Of a DNA stretch of 64,000 nt, positions 11,649-22,481 are shown piece by piece; position 1 is the first letter of the stretch, and every line of letters begins with the position of its first letter. Where the stretch lies: NCBI RefSeq assembly GCF_018294505.1, contig NC_057796.1, forward strand, positions 186,272,270 through 186,336,269, read 5' to 3'. This DNA is from Triticum aestivum (taxonomy: Eukaryota > Streptophyta > Magnoliopsida > Poales > Poaceae). Under the pieces are notes generated by a model, which searched no databases, had not been told where the DNA came from, and saw only the letters and a program-made list of their open reading frames with translations. Made by a program: the position numbers and the translations under genes.

Positions 11649-11901
11649 TTTGTTCATCAAGAAAATCACCAAGTGGCACATTATCATTATCAAGCAAGGT
11701 ACTAGCATCATCATAAGCATTATCCATAGCAGAAGTAGCATCATCAATAACTTGCGACATATCAGAATTGATAGCATGTGGTGGTGTTGCAAGTTTACTT
11801 AGAACACAAGGTGAATCTAAAGTAGAACTGGATGGCAGTTCCTTACCTCCCCTTGTCTTTGAGGAAAAAATCTTAGTCTTAGCATCCTTCAGATTCTTCA
11901 T
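11649..11901 (-). pseudogene. gag: Athila-type gag N-terminal fragment
   Basis: The minus-strand frame starts at 11,901 with MKNLKDAKTKIFSSKTRGGK and continues in a protein-like way to about LGDFLDEQTL. There the sequence passes into the CACTA-like block (the frame runs on to 11,560 by chance). The start lies 49 bases past a tRNA-Asp-type primer-binding site and 78 bases past the LTR, the expected position for gag of an Athila-lineage Ty3/gypsy element. The rest of gag and all of pol are absent from this side. The frame is truncated and cannot be functional. Confidence 0.6.
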
Positions 11902-11950
11902 AGTGATAAAGTGATAATAATCCCAAGTGACTCAACAAATATAGCTATGC

Positions 11951-11968
11951 TCCCCGGCAACAGCGCCA
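11951..11968 (-). promoter_or_regulatory. Primer-binding site (tRNA-Asp type) of the Athila element
   Basis: On the minus strand it reads TGGCGCTGTTGCCGGGGA, 11 bases inside the LTR edge. This differs by one base from the sequence I know for Athila-lineage elements, which is complementary to tRNA-Asp. Confidence 0.7.
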
Positions 11969-11979
11969 GAAAAAGGTCT

Positions 11980-12639
11980 TGATAGCCCACAAGTATTGGG
12001 GATCGCAACAGTTCACGAGGGTAGAGTATTCAACCTAAATTTATAGATTGGACACAAGGGGAGCTAAAGAATATTTGAAAGTATTGGCAGCTGAGTTGTC
12101 AATTCCACCACACCTGGAGATTAATTATCTACAGCAACATGACGAGTAGCAAAGTAATATGATAGTTTTGATAATGGTGACAGCAGTAACAGTAACGGTA
12201 ACAGTGATAGCAGTAGTTTTGTAACAGTGCAACAGTTAGAATGGCAGTAGTAACTTAGCAAGAACAATATAAGATAAATTCGTAGGCATTGGATCGGTGA
12301 CTTGTTGGATGATTTTCATCATGAGACAGTTATAACCTACGGCGATACGGCACTAGCTCCAGTTCATCAATTATAATGTAGGCATGTATTCCGTAAATAG
12401 TCATACGTGCTTATGGAAAGAACTTGCATGACATCTTTTGTCCTACCCTCCCGTGGCAGCGGGGTCCTACTAGAAACTAAGGGATATTAAGGCCTCCTTT
12501 TAAGAGAGAACCATAACAAAGCGTTAACACATAGTGAATACATGAACTCCTCAAACTACGGTCATCACCGGGAGTGGTCCCGACTATTGTCACTCCGGGG
12601 TTGCCGGATCATAACACGTAGTTGGTGACTATAACTTGC
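11980..12639 (-). mobile_element. Athila-type LTR, part 1 (interrupted)
   Basis: The LTR ends here with TGATAGCCCACAAG on the plus strand (minus-strand 3' end ...CTATCA). It continues at 22,482 after the inserted chromovirus. The text around 12,240-12,640 (spring of short AGTAACAG words, then GTTGCCGGATCATAACACG) is familiar Triticeae Athila LTR sequence. It is the 5' LTR of a minus-strand element, since the primer site and gag lie to its left. Confidence 0.7.
12635..12639 (+). other. Left target duplication of the chromovirus (CTTGC)
   Basis: CTTGC precedes the TG of the 5' LTR, and TTTGC follows the 3' LTR at 22,477-22,481. One mismatch suggests either a later point mutation or an inexact duplication. 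The Athila LTR reads on naturally across the two. Confidence 0.6.
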
Positions 12640-15095
12640 TGTAATATCCCAAATTTTCAATTTGGAATGTTATACATAGGTCATTCATGCATATCATATT
12701 TGATAGCATTTCGTTTCGCGATCCTCGAAATTCTAAGCAACTCAAGGACCCTCGGAGAGAGTTGGGGATTTCACCGTGTTCATATTTGACTTTTATCAAA
12801 TATTGAAACACGGATCACTTTGGTTTTAATTTATTTTCTCTCCGAAAATATTTCATATTAAAAATATATGAGAGGAGATAATACGACTTCTCCAAAATAA
12901 ATGAAATATTGGAGGAAATATATTAAAATCAAATATTTAATTTTATTCGGATTTTATTGCAATTTTATTTGAATTAGGAAAATATATGTGTTTTTCAAAA
13001 TTGCATTTTAGGCCTAAATAAATGTTCACCTTGTCCGGCATATTTTTAGAAGACGGGGAAAATTTATTTCGGGATTTTTGGAGTCCGTTTAGTATTCTTT
13101 TTCTTTCTTTTTCTGCGCGTCAGAATTATTTAAGAAAAAGGAAACCGACCTACGGGCCGTATCCGGCCCGGACTCCTCCCCAGGCCCCTCCTTATAAGCC
13201 AGCCCCCATGCCCCGCAGCCCACTGCCGCCGCAGCCCACCCCGCGCCTCCCAAACCCTAGCACTGCCGCTGCCCTAGCGCGCCGCTGCTTACCGCGCCCG
13301 CCGCCGCCACGCCGCTGCCCGCCCTTGCCGGAGCCACCGCCGCCGCGTCAGATCTCGTCACCGTTGACCGATCGGTTTTCCACTGTTAACCCCGTTTTTT
13401 TAATTTTTTTCCGGTTTATTTCTTTAGATCGGTTTTTCCGTCGGTTTATTTATTTTGCGGACGTTCGTCCGTTCGTTCGTTTAAACGAACGCCGTTCGCC
13501 CGTTAGTCACAGACAGCGAACGTTCGTTCGTTAGCCTGTTCGTCAGTTTTTTTTCCAGGGTTTTTTGCGATTATTTTCGATCGCGATTTCTGACCCGATT
13601 TTCGTTTTAGTTTATCTTTTCGCTCGTTTATCGGAATCAGGCGATTCAAGCGCCTAGATCTTCGTTTCGAAGCCCTCTTTCCGTTTAACCAACTTGAACA
13701 AGATTTTGGTACTCTAAAATTTGACTTTAGTCCAGATTAGTTATCGGATCTTGTCTCTTTCGCAGTTTGAGTTTCGTTGCTCCGTTTGATTTGATTCTTT
13801 TTGCAAACCGGAGTTCTTAAGTTGAACTTTCTGGTTAGATCTTCTTATTTGAGTTTTACCCATGCATCTTTGCTTGATTGCTTATGTATCTTATTGTTTG
13901 TTTGCGATATAATTCCCAGAGTGCGAAGCGTGCTACTACGAGTCACTAGGTTTTGCGGATCGTCAGCAAGGCAAGTAACACATTGATCGTACCCCTTTAT
14001 TACCTAGTTTTTGTGCATTAGATACAATCCTCACACATTGCATGAGTAGGATTTGTTAACTTGTGGGTATTTGGAAGTAGATGATGAGGTAGAACCTATT
14101 ACCTGTTTTAATATCAAACCCTTGGGAGTTAGTTCTACGTATGCTTATATTGCCATGCTATGCTCGTAGACGTGGATTGGGTGAGCGTATCCATGACAGA
14201 TGTGAGATTGTTAATTAATGGTTCAACTTAAGGTGGCAACTTTAATACACATCTGGGTGGATTGCTTGTTTGGGCACCCAGAGAATCCAGTGTTGTCCTA
14301 GGATATCTCGGAGTACCTGTGTGACAATCCTACGGTCCGCCACCCAGGCTCAAAGGGATCATAAGATTTTTCATGCTACAAACTTCCATGTGCAGCCACA
14401 AGCCATTATGGGCTCTGGCATAGTTGAGTATGTTGTGTGACCACTTTCAGTGGTGAGCTAGCAGATGTAGAGGGAAAGTAGGTGTAACTGTCCACCCAGA
14501 GTAAAGAGTTAATGCTTCTGAAAGACTGTGTCTCGGTCATCCATTTCTCAAACACCCTGTAGTGCGAGAAATCCAACGGAGGCGATCAAGTCTTGTGGGG
14601 AAAAGTGCACAAACCTCTGCAGAGTGTACGAACTAATCATGGTTAGCTGTGTCCCCGGTTATGGACATCTTGAGTATCTAGTACTTGCCCTATCCTATTG
14701 TATCTCATCACTCTAATTTAATTTGTTGGGTTGATAATTACCTGTAATTTAATTTTTTGGGTTGATAATTACGTGTAATTTAGTTTTCGGGCTGCAACGT
14801 ATTATGTTGCAGACTTTTCAGACGAAGAGTAAGGTTCGCTAGGCCGTTGTCGTGCACTCAGCTATGCCGTTGGAGTTGATGGACTCAGTTTATCTTCCAA
14901 GCCTTCCGCTGTTATCGTGTTAGATGGCCTTAAGCCATATTTATTGTAATAAGTTCTCTTTTGAGACATTCGATGTAATAAGTGTGTGATTGCTACTCTG
15001 TTATAAATCCTTCGAGTACTATGTGTGTCAGCATTACCGATCCAGGGATGACACTGAAGCACAGAGACTTGACCGTTTGAGGTCGGGTCGCTACA
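12640..15095 (+). repeat. 5' LTR of the chromovirus
   Basis: 2,456 bp, starting TGTAATATCCC and ending GGTCGCTACA. It has an A+T-rich front, CCTTATAAGCC (around 13,189) as a TATA-like element, then a short C+G-rich exon-like stretch and a long T-rich, intron-like region with conserved gene-like pieces. It is about 187 bp shorter than the 3' LTR. Confidence 0.85.
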
Positions 15096-15098
15096 AGA

Positions 15099-15111
15099 TG
15101 GTATCAGAGCA
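15099..15111 (+). promoter_or_regulatory. Primer-binding site (initiator-Met tRNA)
   Basis: TGGTATCAGAGCA lies three bases after the LTR end. It is the standard initiator-Met primer site of many plant gypsy elements. Confidence 0.85.
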
Positions 15112-15202
15112 CACGCTGAATGTAGGACACGACGACTAAGAAAAGCCATAGGTCACTCTTCTCTACTTATTTCTGACTCCTCTCCATTTTCTACTCTTTA
15201 GG

Positions 15203-15940
15203 ATGGCGGACTCGAGGAACAAGTTTGCACAACCGGATGAAGATACACCTTTTGGACGTCACTTGAAGGAAGTCACTAGATACCTGAACATTGGAGTACC
15301 AAGCTTCACCGGGACCTACAACACCACTTTACCCAAAGAGGAGCGCTGGATGATTCAAGTTCAAGTTCCAGGAAGGACATTTACACCATTCACGGAGCCC
15401 ATAGAGTTTTCCTTTGATGCACCCACCTGGAGTCTAGGCAAGAGCATGGCGGCCCACATCGCCATGGGACGCATTGGCGAAGTTTACCACAAGGATATAA
15501 AGGATACTATCTACCAGATATGCGGGCACCGAGATGAGCAATGGGAGATAGTCAGCACCAGGAAGGACAGGTCCATTGCAGCATTCATCCAGGAGTTAAA
15601 CCAACACATTCGACGCGAGGAGAACCAGATGTGCGTAAGCATGATAGATTTAAAGAAGGCAATGACAAGGATCACCGAGTTAGAAGAGGAACTCAAGTAT
15701 ACACGCGATGGATATGAGGAGCAAATCGCGACACTATTGGAGAAGAACGACGACCTGATTAAGAAGATCAGAGTGTTCACGGAAGATCCCGCGCCAGGAG
15801 GAGAAGACGACAATTCCACTTGCCTGGAGAACTACATCATCATTGATGACACCGACTCCGACCCCGATGATAGTGACGATGATTATGAAGACGAAGCTGG
15901 AGCGGATATCATGGAGTCTTCCACCGATCAAAATTTCTAG
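15203..15940 (+). CDS. Acidic coiled-coil ORF upstream of gag in the chromovirus
   Basis: An intact 245-codon frame starts MADSRNKFAQPDEDTPFG after an in-frame leader of ~100 bases past the primer site. Residues ~1-130 are a mixed globular stretch with many aromatic residues (LNIGVPSFTGTYNTTLP, PIEFSFDAPTWSLGKSM). Residues ~150-190 form a predicted coiled coil (MTRITELEEELKYTRDGYEE, LLEKNDDLIKKI). The last ~45 residues are very acidic (DDTDSDPDDSDDDYEDE). It ends 195 bases before gag in another frame. I know of such extra ORFs before gag in some plant gypsy elements but cannot name a function. It is the only frame in the element that is undamaged. Confidence 0.6.
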   Translation: MADSRNKFAQPDEDTPFGRHLKEVTRYLNIGVPSFTGTYNTTLPKEERWMIQVQVPGRTFTPFTEPIEFSFDAPTWSLGKSMAAHIAMGRIGEVYHKDIKDTIYQICGHRDEQWEIVSTRKDRSIAAFIQELNQHIRREENQMCVSMIDLKKAMTRITELEEELKYTRDGYEEQIATLLEKNDDLIKKIRVFTEDPAPGGEDDNSTCLENYIIIDDTDSDPDDSDDDYEDEAGADIMESSTDQNF

Positions 15941-16135
15941 TAGACCACCATATGATCAGTAGTATTTCCCCCATGTAAATAGTATAGTCCGAGCACTATA
16001 ACGATAGTTAGATCGATTGTATGCCCTTGCTTGATTGATTGAGTGATATGATTGTGTTTGTCTCATGTGCATATGGGTAGTGTTTTCTCACTAGACCTCA
16101 ATTCTATTCTAATCTCTTCCCTCTAAACCCATCAG

Positions 16136-17191
16136 ATGCCTCCAAAAAGTGACACCGGATTTTTCTTCCCACCGGAGATCACCCAGTTGATCCAGCAGCA
16201 GAGTGCCTTGATGCAGATATTAGTCCAAAACCAAGGCAACAACAACAACAACCCTCCTCTAGTTGAAAACTTAGCCCATTTTCTGAGGTTACAACCGCCG
16301 GTGTTTTCCAGTAGCACCGAGCCAATAGTTGCGGATGACTGGCTACGCAGCATTGGAAGGGAGTTGACCACCGCAGGTTGCACGGATGCAGAGAAGGTGC
16401 ATTTTGCCGCACAGCAGTTGGATGGACCTGCAGCCTCATGGTGGGAGAATTACACAGCCACTTTTCCCATAGCCAATGTTACTTGGGATCAGTTTCAGCA
16501 AGCATTCCGCACAGCCCATGTCTCAACTGGAGCTATGAGTATGAAGAAGCATGAGTTTTGCAACTTACGCCAGGGAAATCGTACTGTGGCTCAGTACGTA
16601 GATGAGTTTAGTAAGCTATCTCGTTATGCCCCTGATGATGTGGCCACAGATGCCGCGAAGCAGGAGAAGTCAATGGAAGGGCTAAATGATGAGATGAGCA
16701 TGCAGTTGATGGTGGCAACATTGAACAACTACCAGGAGTTGGTAGACAAGGCTCTTATGATTGAAGGGAAGCAACAGCAGATTGAGAGCCGCAAGAGGAA
16801 GTATGGACAAGGAAAGTACAATTCTAGAGCCCAGCAGAAGCCTTGTTTCACCCCGAACTCGGGAGGACTTGTCCATAACCATGGAGGCCACACCCACAAT
16901 GGAGGGAGTTCTCACAACCACAATGGCCCCAAGAATGGAAACGGGAATGGAGCAGGCAGCAATCAGAACCGCCCTAACCCAACCACACCCGCCAAGGACC
17001 TAAGTCACATTACTAGTTTCAAGTGCGGGAAGACTGGACACTATGCCACTGAGTGCCCTGAAGCAAAGAACGGTAATGTCAATGGAAGCGTTGGGAAGAA
17101 GCCCAACCCTTTCAATAGGGGACAAGTGAACCACGTGAACGTGGTGGAAGTTGAGGAGCAGCCAGATGCAGTTGTCAGACACCAATGCTAG
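16136..17191 (+). pseudogene. gag: gag of the chromovirus, with altered zinc knuckle
   Basis: A 351-codon frame starts MPPKSDTGFFFPPEITQLIQ and carries the retrotransposon gag core (capsid-like) at about residues 60-180, including GPAASWWENYTA and FNNLRQGNRTVAQYVDEFSKL-like text. A basic Asn/Gly/His-rich linker follows, with one CCHC zinc knuckle at about residues 294-307. The first Cys of the knuckle is replaced by Ser (S294, SFKCGKTGHYATEC), so zinc binding is probably weakened. The frame stops at 17,191, where gag should lead into protease. No protease active-site motif is found before reverse transcriptase begins at about 17,220. A deletion has therefore removed the gag-pol junction region. 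Confidence 0.8.
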
Positions 17192-19051
17192 TAAGTTTGC
17201 CAGGAGCAGAATATATGGCAAGTCAAGAATAAGAATCCACTGCCGATGATCAATGATTTGTTTGACCAGTTGCAAGGAGCTAAGGTGTTTTCGAAGATCG
17301 ATCTGCGATCAGGAAATCACCAGCTGAAGATTAGGGAAAAGGATATACCTAAGACAGCCTTCACCACAAGGTACGGGCTATATGAGTATACAGTTATGTC
17401 ATTTGGATTAACTAACGCCCCTGCCTATTTCATGAGTATGATTAACAAAGTGTTCATGGAGTTCCTGGATAAGTTTGTCGTGGTGTTCATTGATGATATA
17501 TTGGTATACTTGAAGAATGAAGAGGAACACAAGGAGCATTTGCGTCTAGTTCTCGAGAAGCTCCGGGAACATCAGTTATATGCCAAGTTCAGCAAATGTG
17601 AGTTTTGGTTGAAGGAAGTTGGATTTCTTGGACATGTTATATCAGGAGAAGGTATAGCAGTGGATCCCACCAAGTTCCAGTCAGTCACTAAGTTGTTGGC
17701 ACCCACCTCAGTTGGAGAGATCCGCAGTTTTCTTGGACTCACGGGATACTATCGGAGATTCATTGAGAATTTTTCTAAGATTGCGAAGCCTATGACGACA
17801 TTGTTGAAGAAGGACACCAAGTTCCATTGGACTGAAGAATGTGAAGCTAGTCTCCAGAAGTTGAACAAATGTTTGACTACAGCCCCAGTGTTGATTCTGC
17901 CGGATATACGCAAGGATTTCCAAGTGTATTGCGATGCCTCTCGCTTAGGACTTGGAGGAGTACTTATGCAAGACGGGAGATTTGTTTCGTATGCCTCACG
18001 ACAACTGAAACCGCACGAGTTGAATTATGCCATTCATGATTTGGAGTTAGCAGCTGTGGTGCATGCGCTCAAGACCTGGAGACATTTTCTCATTGGAAAC
18101 CGTTGCGATGTGTACATGGACCACAAGAGTTTGAAGTACATCTTCACACAGAAGGAGCTTAACCTCAGGCAGAGGAGATGGTTGGAGCTCAGAAAGGATT
18201 ATGATATGAAGTTGCACTATCATCCAGGCAAGGCCAATGTCGTAGCAGACGCTTTGAGCCGAAAGAGTTATGTCAATACCCTCATAAGCAGGAGGATGCC
18301 AAAGGAGTTAGCCGAGGATCTCAGGGAACTTCGTTTGGAGATTGTTCCTAGAGGTTATGTTGCAGCAATGGAAGTTCAGTCTACATTGTGGGGAAAGATT
18401 CGAGAAGCTCAGAAGGATGACAAGGAGATTGCCGAGATAAAGGAGAAGATGAGTGAAGGGAAAACCAAAGGTTTTCGTGAGGATGAGCACGACACCTTAT
18501 GGTTTGAGGACCGTATATATGTGCCCAATAATGCAGAGATCAGGAAGCTGATACTTCAGGAAGCTCATGACTCGCCATACTCGATACACCCCGGAAACAC
18601 TAAGATGTATTTGGATTTGAAGGAGCGTTTCTGGTGGACTAGTATGAAGAAGGATATTGCCGAGTATGTAGCCATATGTGATGTATGTCAGAGAGTGAAG
18701 GCAGAACATCAGAAGCCAGCAGGATTACTGCACCCTATGCCGATACCCGAATGGAAGTGGGATAAGCTTGGCATGGATTTTATCACCGGATTACCCAGGA
18801 CCCGACCGAGATATGATTCTATCTTGGTAGTAGTGGATCTCTTGACCAAAGTAGCCCACTTTATCCCAGTGAAAACCACTTATACAAGTGCGAAGTTGGC
18901 CAAGATATACATGACCAGGATCGTATGTCTGCACGGAGTTCTGAGGACCATCGTATCAGATAGAGGAACACAGTTTACTTCAAAGTTTTGGCACCAGTTG
19001 CACCAGACTTTGGGAACCAGGCTGGAGTTCAGTACAGCTTTTCACCCGTAG
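17192..19051 (+). pseudogene. pol: pol of the chromovirus: partial reverse transcriptase, RNase H, integrase
   Basis: The open frame runs from 17,246, with recognisable coding from about 17,220 ([13 protein letters not shown]). The reverse transcriptase palm has the FIDD catalytic box at about residues 81-84 of this frame and SFGLTNAPA before it; the N-terminal fingers are missing. RNase H follows at about 225-345 ([46 protein letters not shown]). Integrase has the HHCC zinc domain at about 443-484 (H..SIHPG, ICDVCQ) and two catalytic Asp regions ([17 protein letters not shown]). The frame is cut by TAG at 19,049-19,051, inside a conserved FHP-TDGQTE motif. Downstream coding continues in the same register, so this is a point nonsense change. 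[10 protein letters not shown] shows Asn where the family normally has Tyr. Confidence 0.85.
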
Positions 19052-19426
19052 ACAGATGGACAGACCGAGAGAGTCAATCAGATTCTGGAGGACATGTTGA
19101 GAGCTTGTGCGCTAGATTACGTATCTAGTTGGGATGACAACTTGCCCTACGCGGAGTTCTCGTACAACAACAGCTACCAGGCCAGTTTGAAGATGGCACC
19201 TTTCGAAGCCCTGTATGGAAGAAGATGCCGAACACCGTTGATGTGGGATGAAGTTGGAGACCGCCAGTTGTTTGGACTGGATTTGATTAAGGAATCTGAA
19301 GAGAAGGTTAAGCTGATTCGAGATAGACTGAAGGTAGCTCAGTCCCGACAAAAGAGTTATGCAGATTCAAAACGCAAGTGTCACCTCTTCGAGGAGTTAA
19401 GCGTTTTGCAGTTAAAGGAAAGGTAG
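19052..19426 (+). pseudogene. pol: Integrase C-terminal part after the nonsense codon
   Basis: Reading on from the TAG gives TDGQTERVNQILEDMLRAC, the third catalytic acidic residue in APFEALYGRRCRTPL, and a helical segment (ESEEKVKLIRDRLKVAQSRQ). Near 19,370-19,380 about 13 codons normally present between DSKR and VSPLRG are missing and the frame changes. The original frame then stops at 19,426. The 110-codon open frame from 19,094 is part of this piece and not a separate gene. Confidence 0.75.
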
Positions 19427-19821
19427 CCCCGAGATTTGTGGGACCGTACCGTGTTTTAGAACGCATGGGAGAAGTTGCCTACAAGTTGGAGTTACCCGAA
19501 GGACTGTCGGGAGTACATGATGTGTTTCACGTTTCCCAGTTGAAGAAGTGCCATGCGGAGATGGCCGATATTCCTCTGAGAGATACAATGCCCCTGGAAG
19601 CGATTCAGTTGGACAGTGATTTGACATATGAGGAGAAGCCTGTCAAGATTCTAGAGTTTGCCAGCCGGGTTACTCGCAGCAAGGTTATCAAGTTTTGCAA
19701 AGTTCAGTGGAGCCACCATACGGAGGATGAAGCCACCTGGGAACGAGAGGATGATCTACGCAAAGACCACCCGCACCTATTTTCTAGCCAACCCGAATCT
19801 CGAGGGCGAGATTCATCTTAA
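19378..19821 (+). pseudogene. pol: GPY/F-like and chromodomain end of pol, in a new frame
   Basis: The frame carries SPLRGVKRFAVKGKVAPRF and VGPYRVLERMGEVAYKLEL (the GPY/F region), then HDVFHVSQLKKC. The last part, about residues 100-137, matches a chromodomain (KVQWSHHTEDEATWERED), which in chromoviruses guides integration to particular chromatin. The ATG at 19,378 is internal to an old frame. The segment is the displaced C-terminus of pol and is followed directly by the polypurine tract. Confidence 0.75.
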
Positions 19822-19833
19822 GGGGGGTAGGTT
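19820..19833 (+). promoter_or_regulatory. Polypurine tract of the chromovirus
   Basis: AAGGGGGGTAGG lies immediately before the 3' LTR (TGTAAC at 19,834). It primes plus-strand DNA synthesis in such elements. Confidence 0.8.
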
Positions 19834-22476
19834 TGTAACATCCCAAATTTTCAATTTGGAATGTTATACATAGGTCATTCATGCATATCATATTTTATTG
19901 CATTTCGTTTCGCGATCCTCGAAATTCTAAGCAACTCAAGGACCCTCAGAGAGAGTTGGGGATTTCACCGTGTTCATATTTGACTTTTATCAAATATTGA
20001 AACAAGGATCACTTTGGTTTTCATTTATTTTCTCTCCGAAAATATTTCATATTAAAAATATATGAGAGGAGATAATATGACTTCTCCAAAATAAATGAAA
20101 TATTGGAGGAAATTTATTAAAGTCAAATATTTGATTTTATTCGGATTTTATTGCAATTTTATTTGAATTAGGAAAAATACGCGTTTTCCAAATTGCATTT
20201 TAAGCCCAAATAAATGTTCACCTTGTCCAGCATATTTTTAGAGGACGGGGAAAATTTATTTCAGGATTTTTGGAGTCCGTTTAGTATTCTTTTTCTTTCT
20301 TTTTCTGCGCGTCAGAATTATTTAAAAAAAAGGAAACCGACCTACGGGCCGTATCCGGCCCGGACTCCTCCCCAGGCCCCTCCTTATAAGCCGCCCCCTG
20401 CCCCGCAGCCCACCGCCGCAGCCCACCCCGCGCCTCCCAAACCCTAGCGCCACCACCGCCGCTGTCGCCGCCTCGCGCGCCGCGCCGTGCCGTCGCCGCC
20501 GCTGACTGCGCCCGCCGCCGCCGAGCCGCCGCCGCCGCGTCGGATCTCGTCGCCGTTGACCGCCGTTGACCGGTCGGTTTTCCACGGTTAACCCCGCTTT
20601 TTTTATTTTTTTCCCGGTTTATTTCTTTAGATCGGTTTTTCCGTTGGTTTATTTATTTTGCGGACGTTCGTCTGTTCGTTCGTTTAAACGGACGCCGTTC
20701 ACCCATTAGTCACAGACAGCGAACGTTCGTTCGTTAGCCTGTTTGTCAGTTTTTCTTTTTCCAGGGTTTTTCGCGATTATTTTCGATCGCGATTTCTGAC
20801 CCGATTTTCGTTTTAGTTTATCTTTTCGCTCGTTTGTCGGAATCAGGCGATTCAAGTGCCTAGATCTTTGTTTCGAAGCCCTCTTTCCGTTTAACCAACT
20901 TGAACAAGATTTTGGTACTGTAAAATTTGACTTTAGTCCAGATTAGTAATCGGATCTTGTTTCTTTCGCAGTTTGAGTTTCGTTGCTCCGTTTGATTTGA
21001 TTCTTTTTGCAAACCGGAGTTCTTAAGTTGAACTTTCTGGTTAGATCTTCTTATTTGAGTTTTATCCGTGCATCTTTGCTTGATTGCTTATGTATGTTAT
21101 TGTTTGTTTGCGATAGAATTCCCGGAGTGCAAAGCGTGCTACTACGAGTCACTAGGTTTTGCGGATTGTCAGTAAGGCAAGTAACACATTGATCATACTC
21201 CTTTATTACCCAGTTTTTATGCATTAGATACAATCCTCACACATTGCATGAGTAGGATCTCTTAACTTGTGGGTATTTGGAAGTAGATGATGAGGTAGAA
21301 CCTATTACATGTTTTAATATCAAACCCTTGGGAGCTACTTCTACGTATGCTTATATTGCCATGCTATGCTCGTAGACGTGGATTGGGTGAGCGTATCCAT
21401 GACAGATGTGAGATTGTTAATTAATGGTTCAACTTAAGGTGGCAACTCTAATACACATCTGGGTGGATTGCTTGTTTGGGCACCTGGAGAATCCAATGTT
21501 GTCCTAGGATATCCCGGAGTACCCGTGTGATCATCCTACGGTCCGCCACCCAGGCTCAAAGGGATCATAAGATTTTTCATGCTAGAAACTTCCGTGCGCA
21601 GCCACAAGCCATTATGGGCTCTGTTATAGTTGAGTATGTTGTGTGACCTCTTTCAGTGGTGGGCTAGCATATGTAGAGGGAAAGTAGGTGTAACTGTCCA
21701 CCCAGAGTAAAGAGTTAATGCTTCTCAAAGACTGTGTCTCGGTCATCCGTTTCTCAAACACCCTGTAGTGCGAGAAATCCAACGGAGGCGATCGAGTCTT
21801 GTGGGGTAAAGTGCGCAAACCTCTGCAGAGTGTACAAACTAATCATGGTTAGCCGTGTCCCCGGTTATGGACATCTTGAGTATCTAGTACTTGGACTATC
21901 CTATTGTATCTCATCACTCTAATTTAATTTGTTGGGTTGATAATTACCTGTAATTGGGATTGAGTTGGAGGAACCTTCTCAATGATGTTTCAACTACCAT
22001 GATAGTTAAATAAAATTTATTCCTTTGTTGTAGGGAAAAATTGGCTTTTCGCAAAAACATATAACCATAGAGCCTCCACCAGCCATATATGCATGTAGTG
22101 ATAGCATTATTCTGTTCATTGCTCTACTGTGTTATATTGCCAGCATATTCCATGTGCTGACCCGTTTTCGGGCTGCAACGTATTATGTTGCAGACTTTTC
22201 AGACGAAGAGTAAGGTTCGCTAGGCCGTTGTCGTGCACTCAGCTATGCCGTTGGAGTTGATGGACTCACTTTATCTTCCAAGCCTTCCGCTGTTATCGTG
22301 TTAGATGGCCTTAAGCCATATTTATTGTAATAAGTTCTCTTTTGAGACATTCGATGTAATAAGTGTGTGATTGCTACTCTGTTATAAATCCTTCGAGTAC
22401 TGTGTGTGTCAGCATTACCGATCCAGGGATGACACTGAAGCACAGACACTTGACCGTTTGAGGTCGGGTCGCTACA
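19834..22476 (+). repeat. 3' LTR of the chromovirus
   Basis: 2,643 bp, starting TGTAACATCCC and ending GGTCGCTACA. It matches the 5' LTR closely apart from scattered substitutions, small indels in the C+G-rich section, and about 210 bp at 21,955-22,165 that the 5' LTR lacks. Confidence 0.85.
21955..22165 (+). other. LTR segment present only in the 3' LTR
   Basis: In the 5' LTR the corresponding place (14,745-14,790) holds only a repeat of TAATTTAATTTTTTGGGTTGATAATTAC-type sequence. The extra segment (TGATGTTTCAACTACCATG ... CATGTGCTGACCCG) looks like ordinary LTR sequence of the family. The 5' LTR therefore probably lost it and duplicated a short neighbour. Confidence 0.6.
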
Positions 22477-22481
22477 TTTGC
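22477..22481 (+). other. Right target duplication of the chromovirus (TTTGC)
   Basis: It pairs with CTTGC at 12,635-12,639 with one mismatch. The Athila LTR resumes with AAGATCGGATC. Confidence 0.55.

Larger units (their letters stand above)
12640..22476 (+). mobile_element. Tekay-type Ty3/gypsy chromovirus with both LTRs
   Basis: This 9.8-kb element has LTRs starting TGTAA and ending CTACA, an initiator-Met tRNA primer site, and a polypurine tract. Inside, in order, are an acidic upstream ORF, gag, reverse transcriptase, RNase H, integrase and a C-terminal chromodomain-like segment. That order, the primer site and the chromodomain point to the Tekay/Del group. The element is defective: protease and the start of reverse transcriptase are missing, one nonsense codon lies in integrase, and a deletion with frame change lies after it. 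It sits inside the Athila LTR, in opposite orientation to it. Confidence 0.85.

Noticed and set aside
15099..15111. tRNA-like sequence TGGTATCAGAGC (also at 59,217)
   Set aside because: It is the primer-binding site complementary to initiator-Met tRNA, not a tRNA gene.
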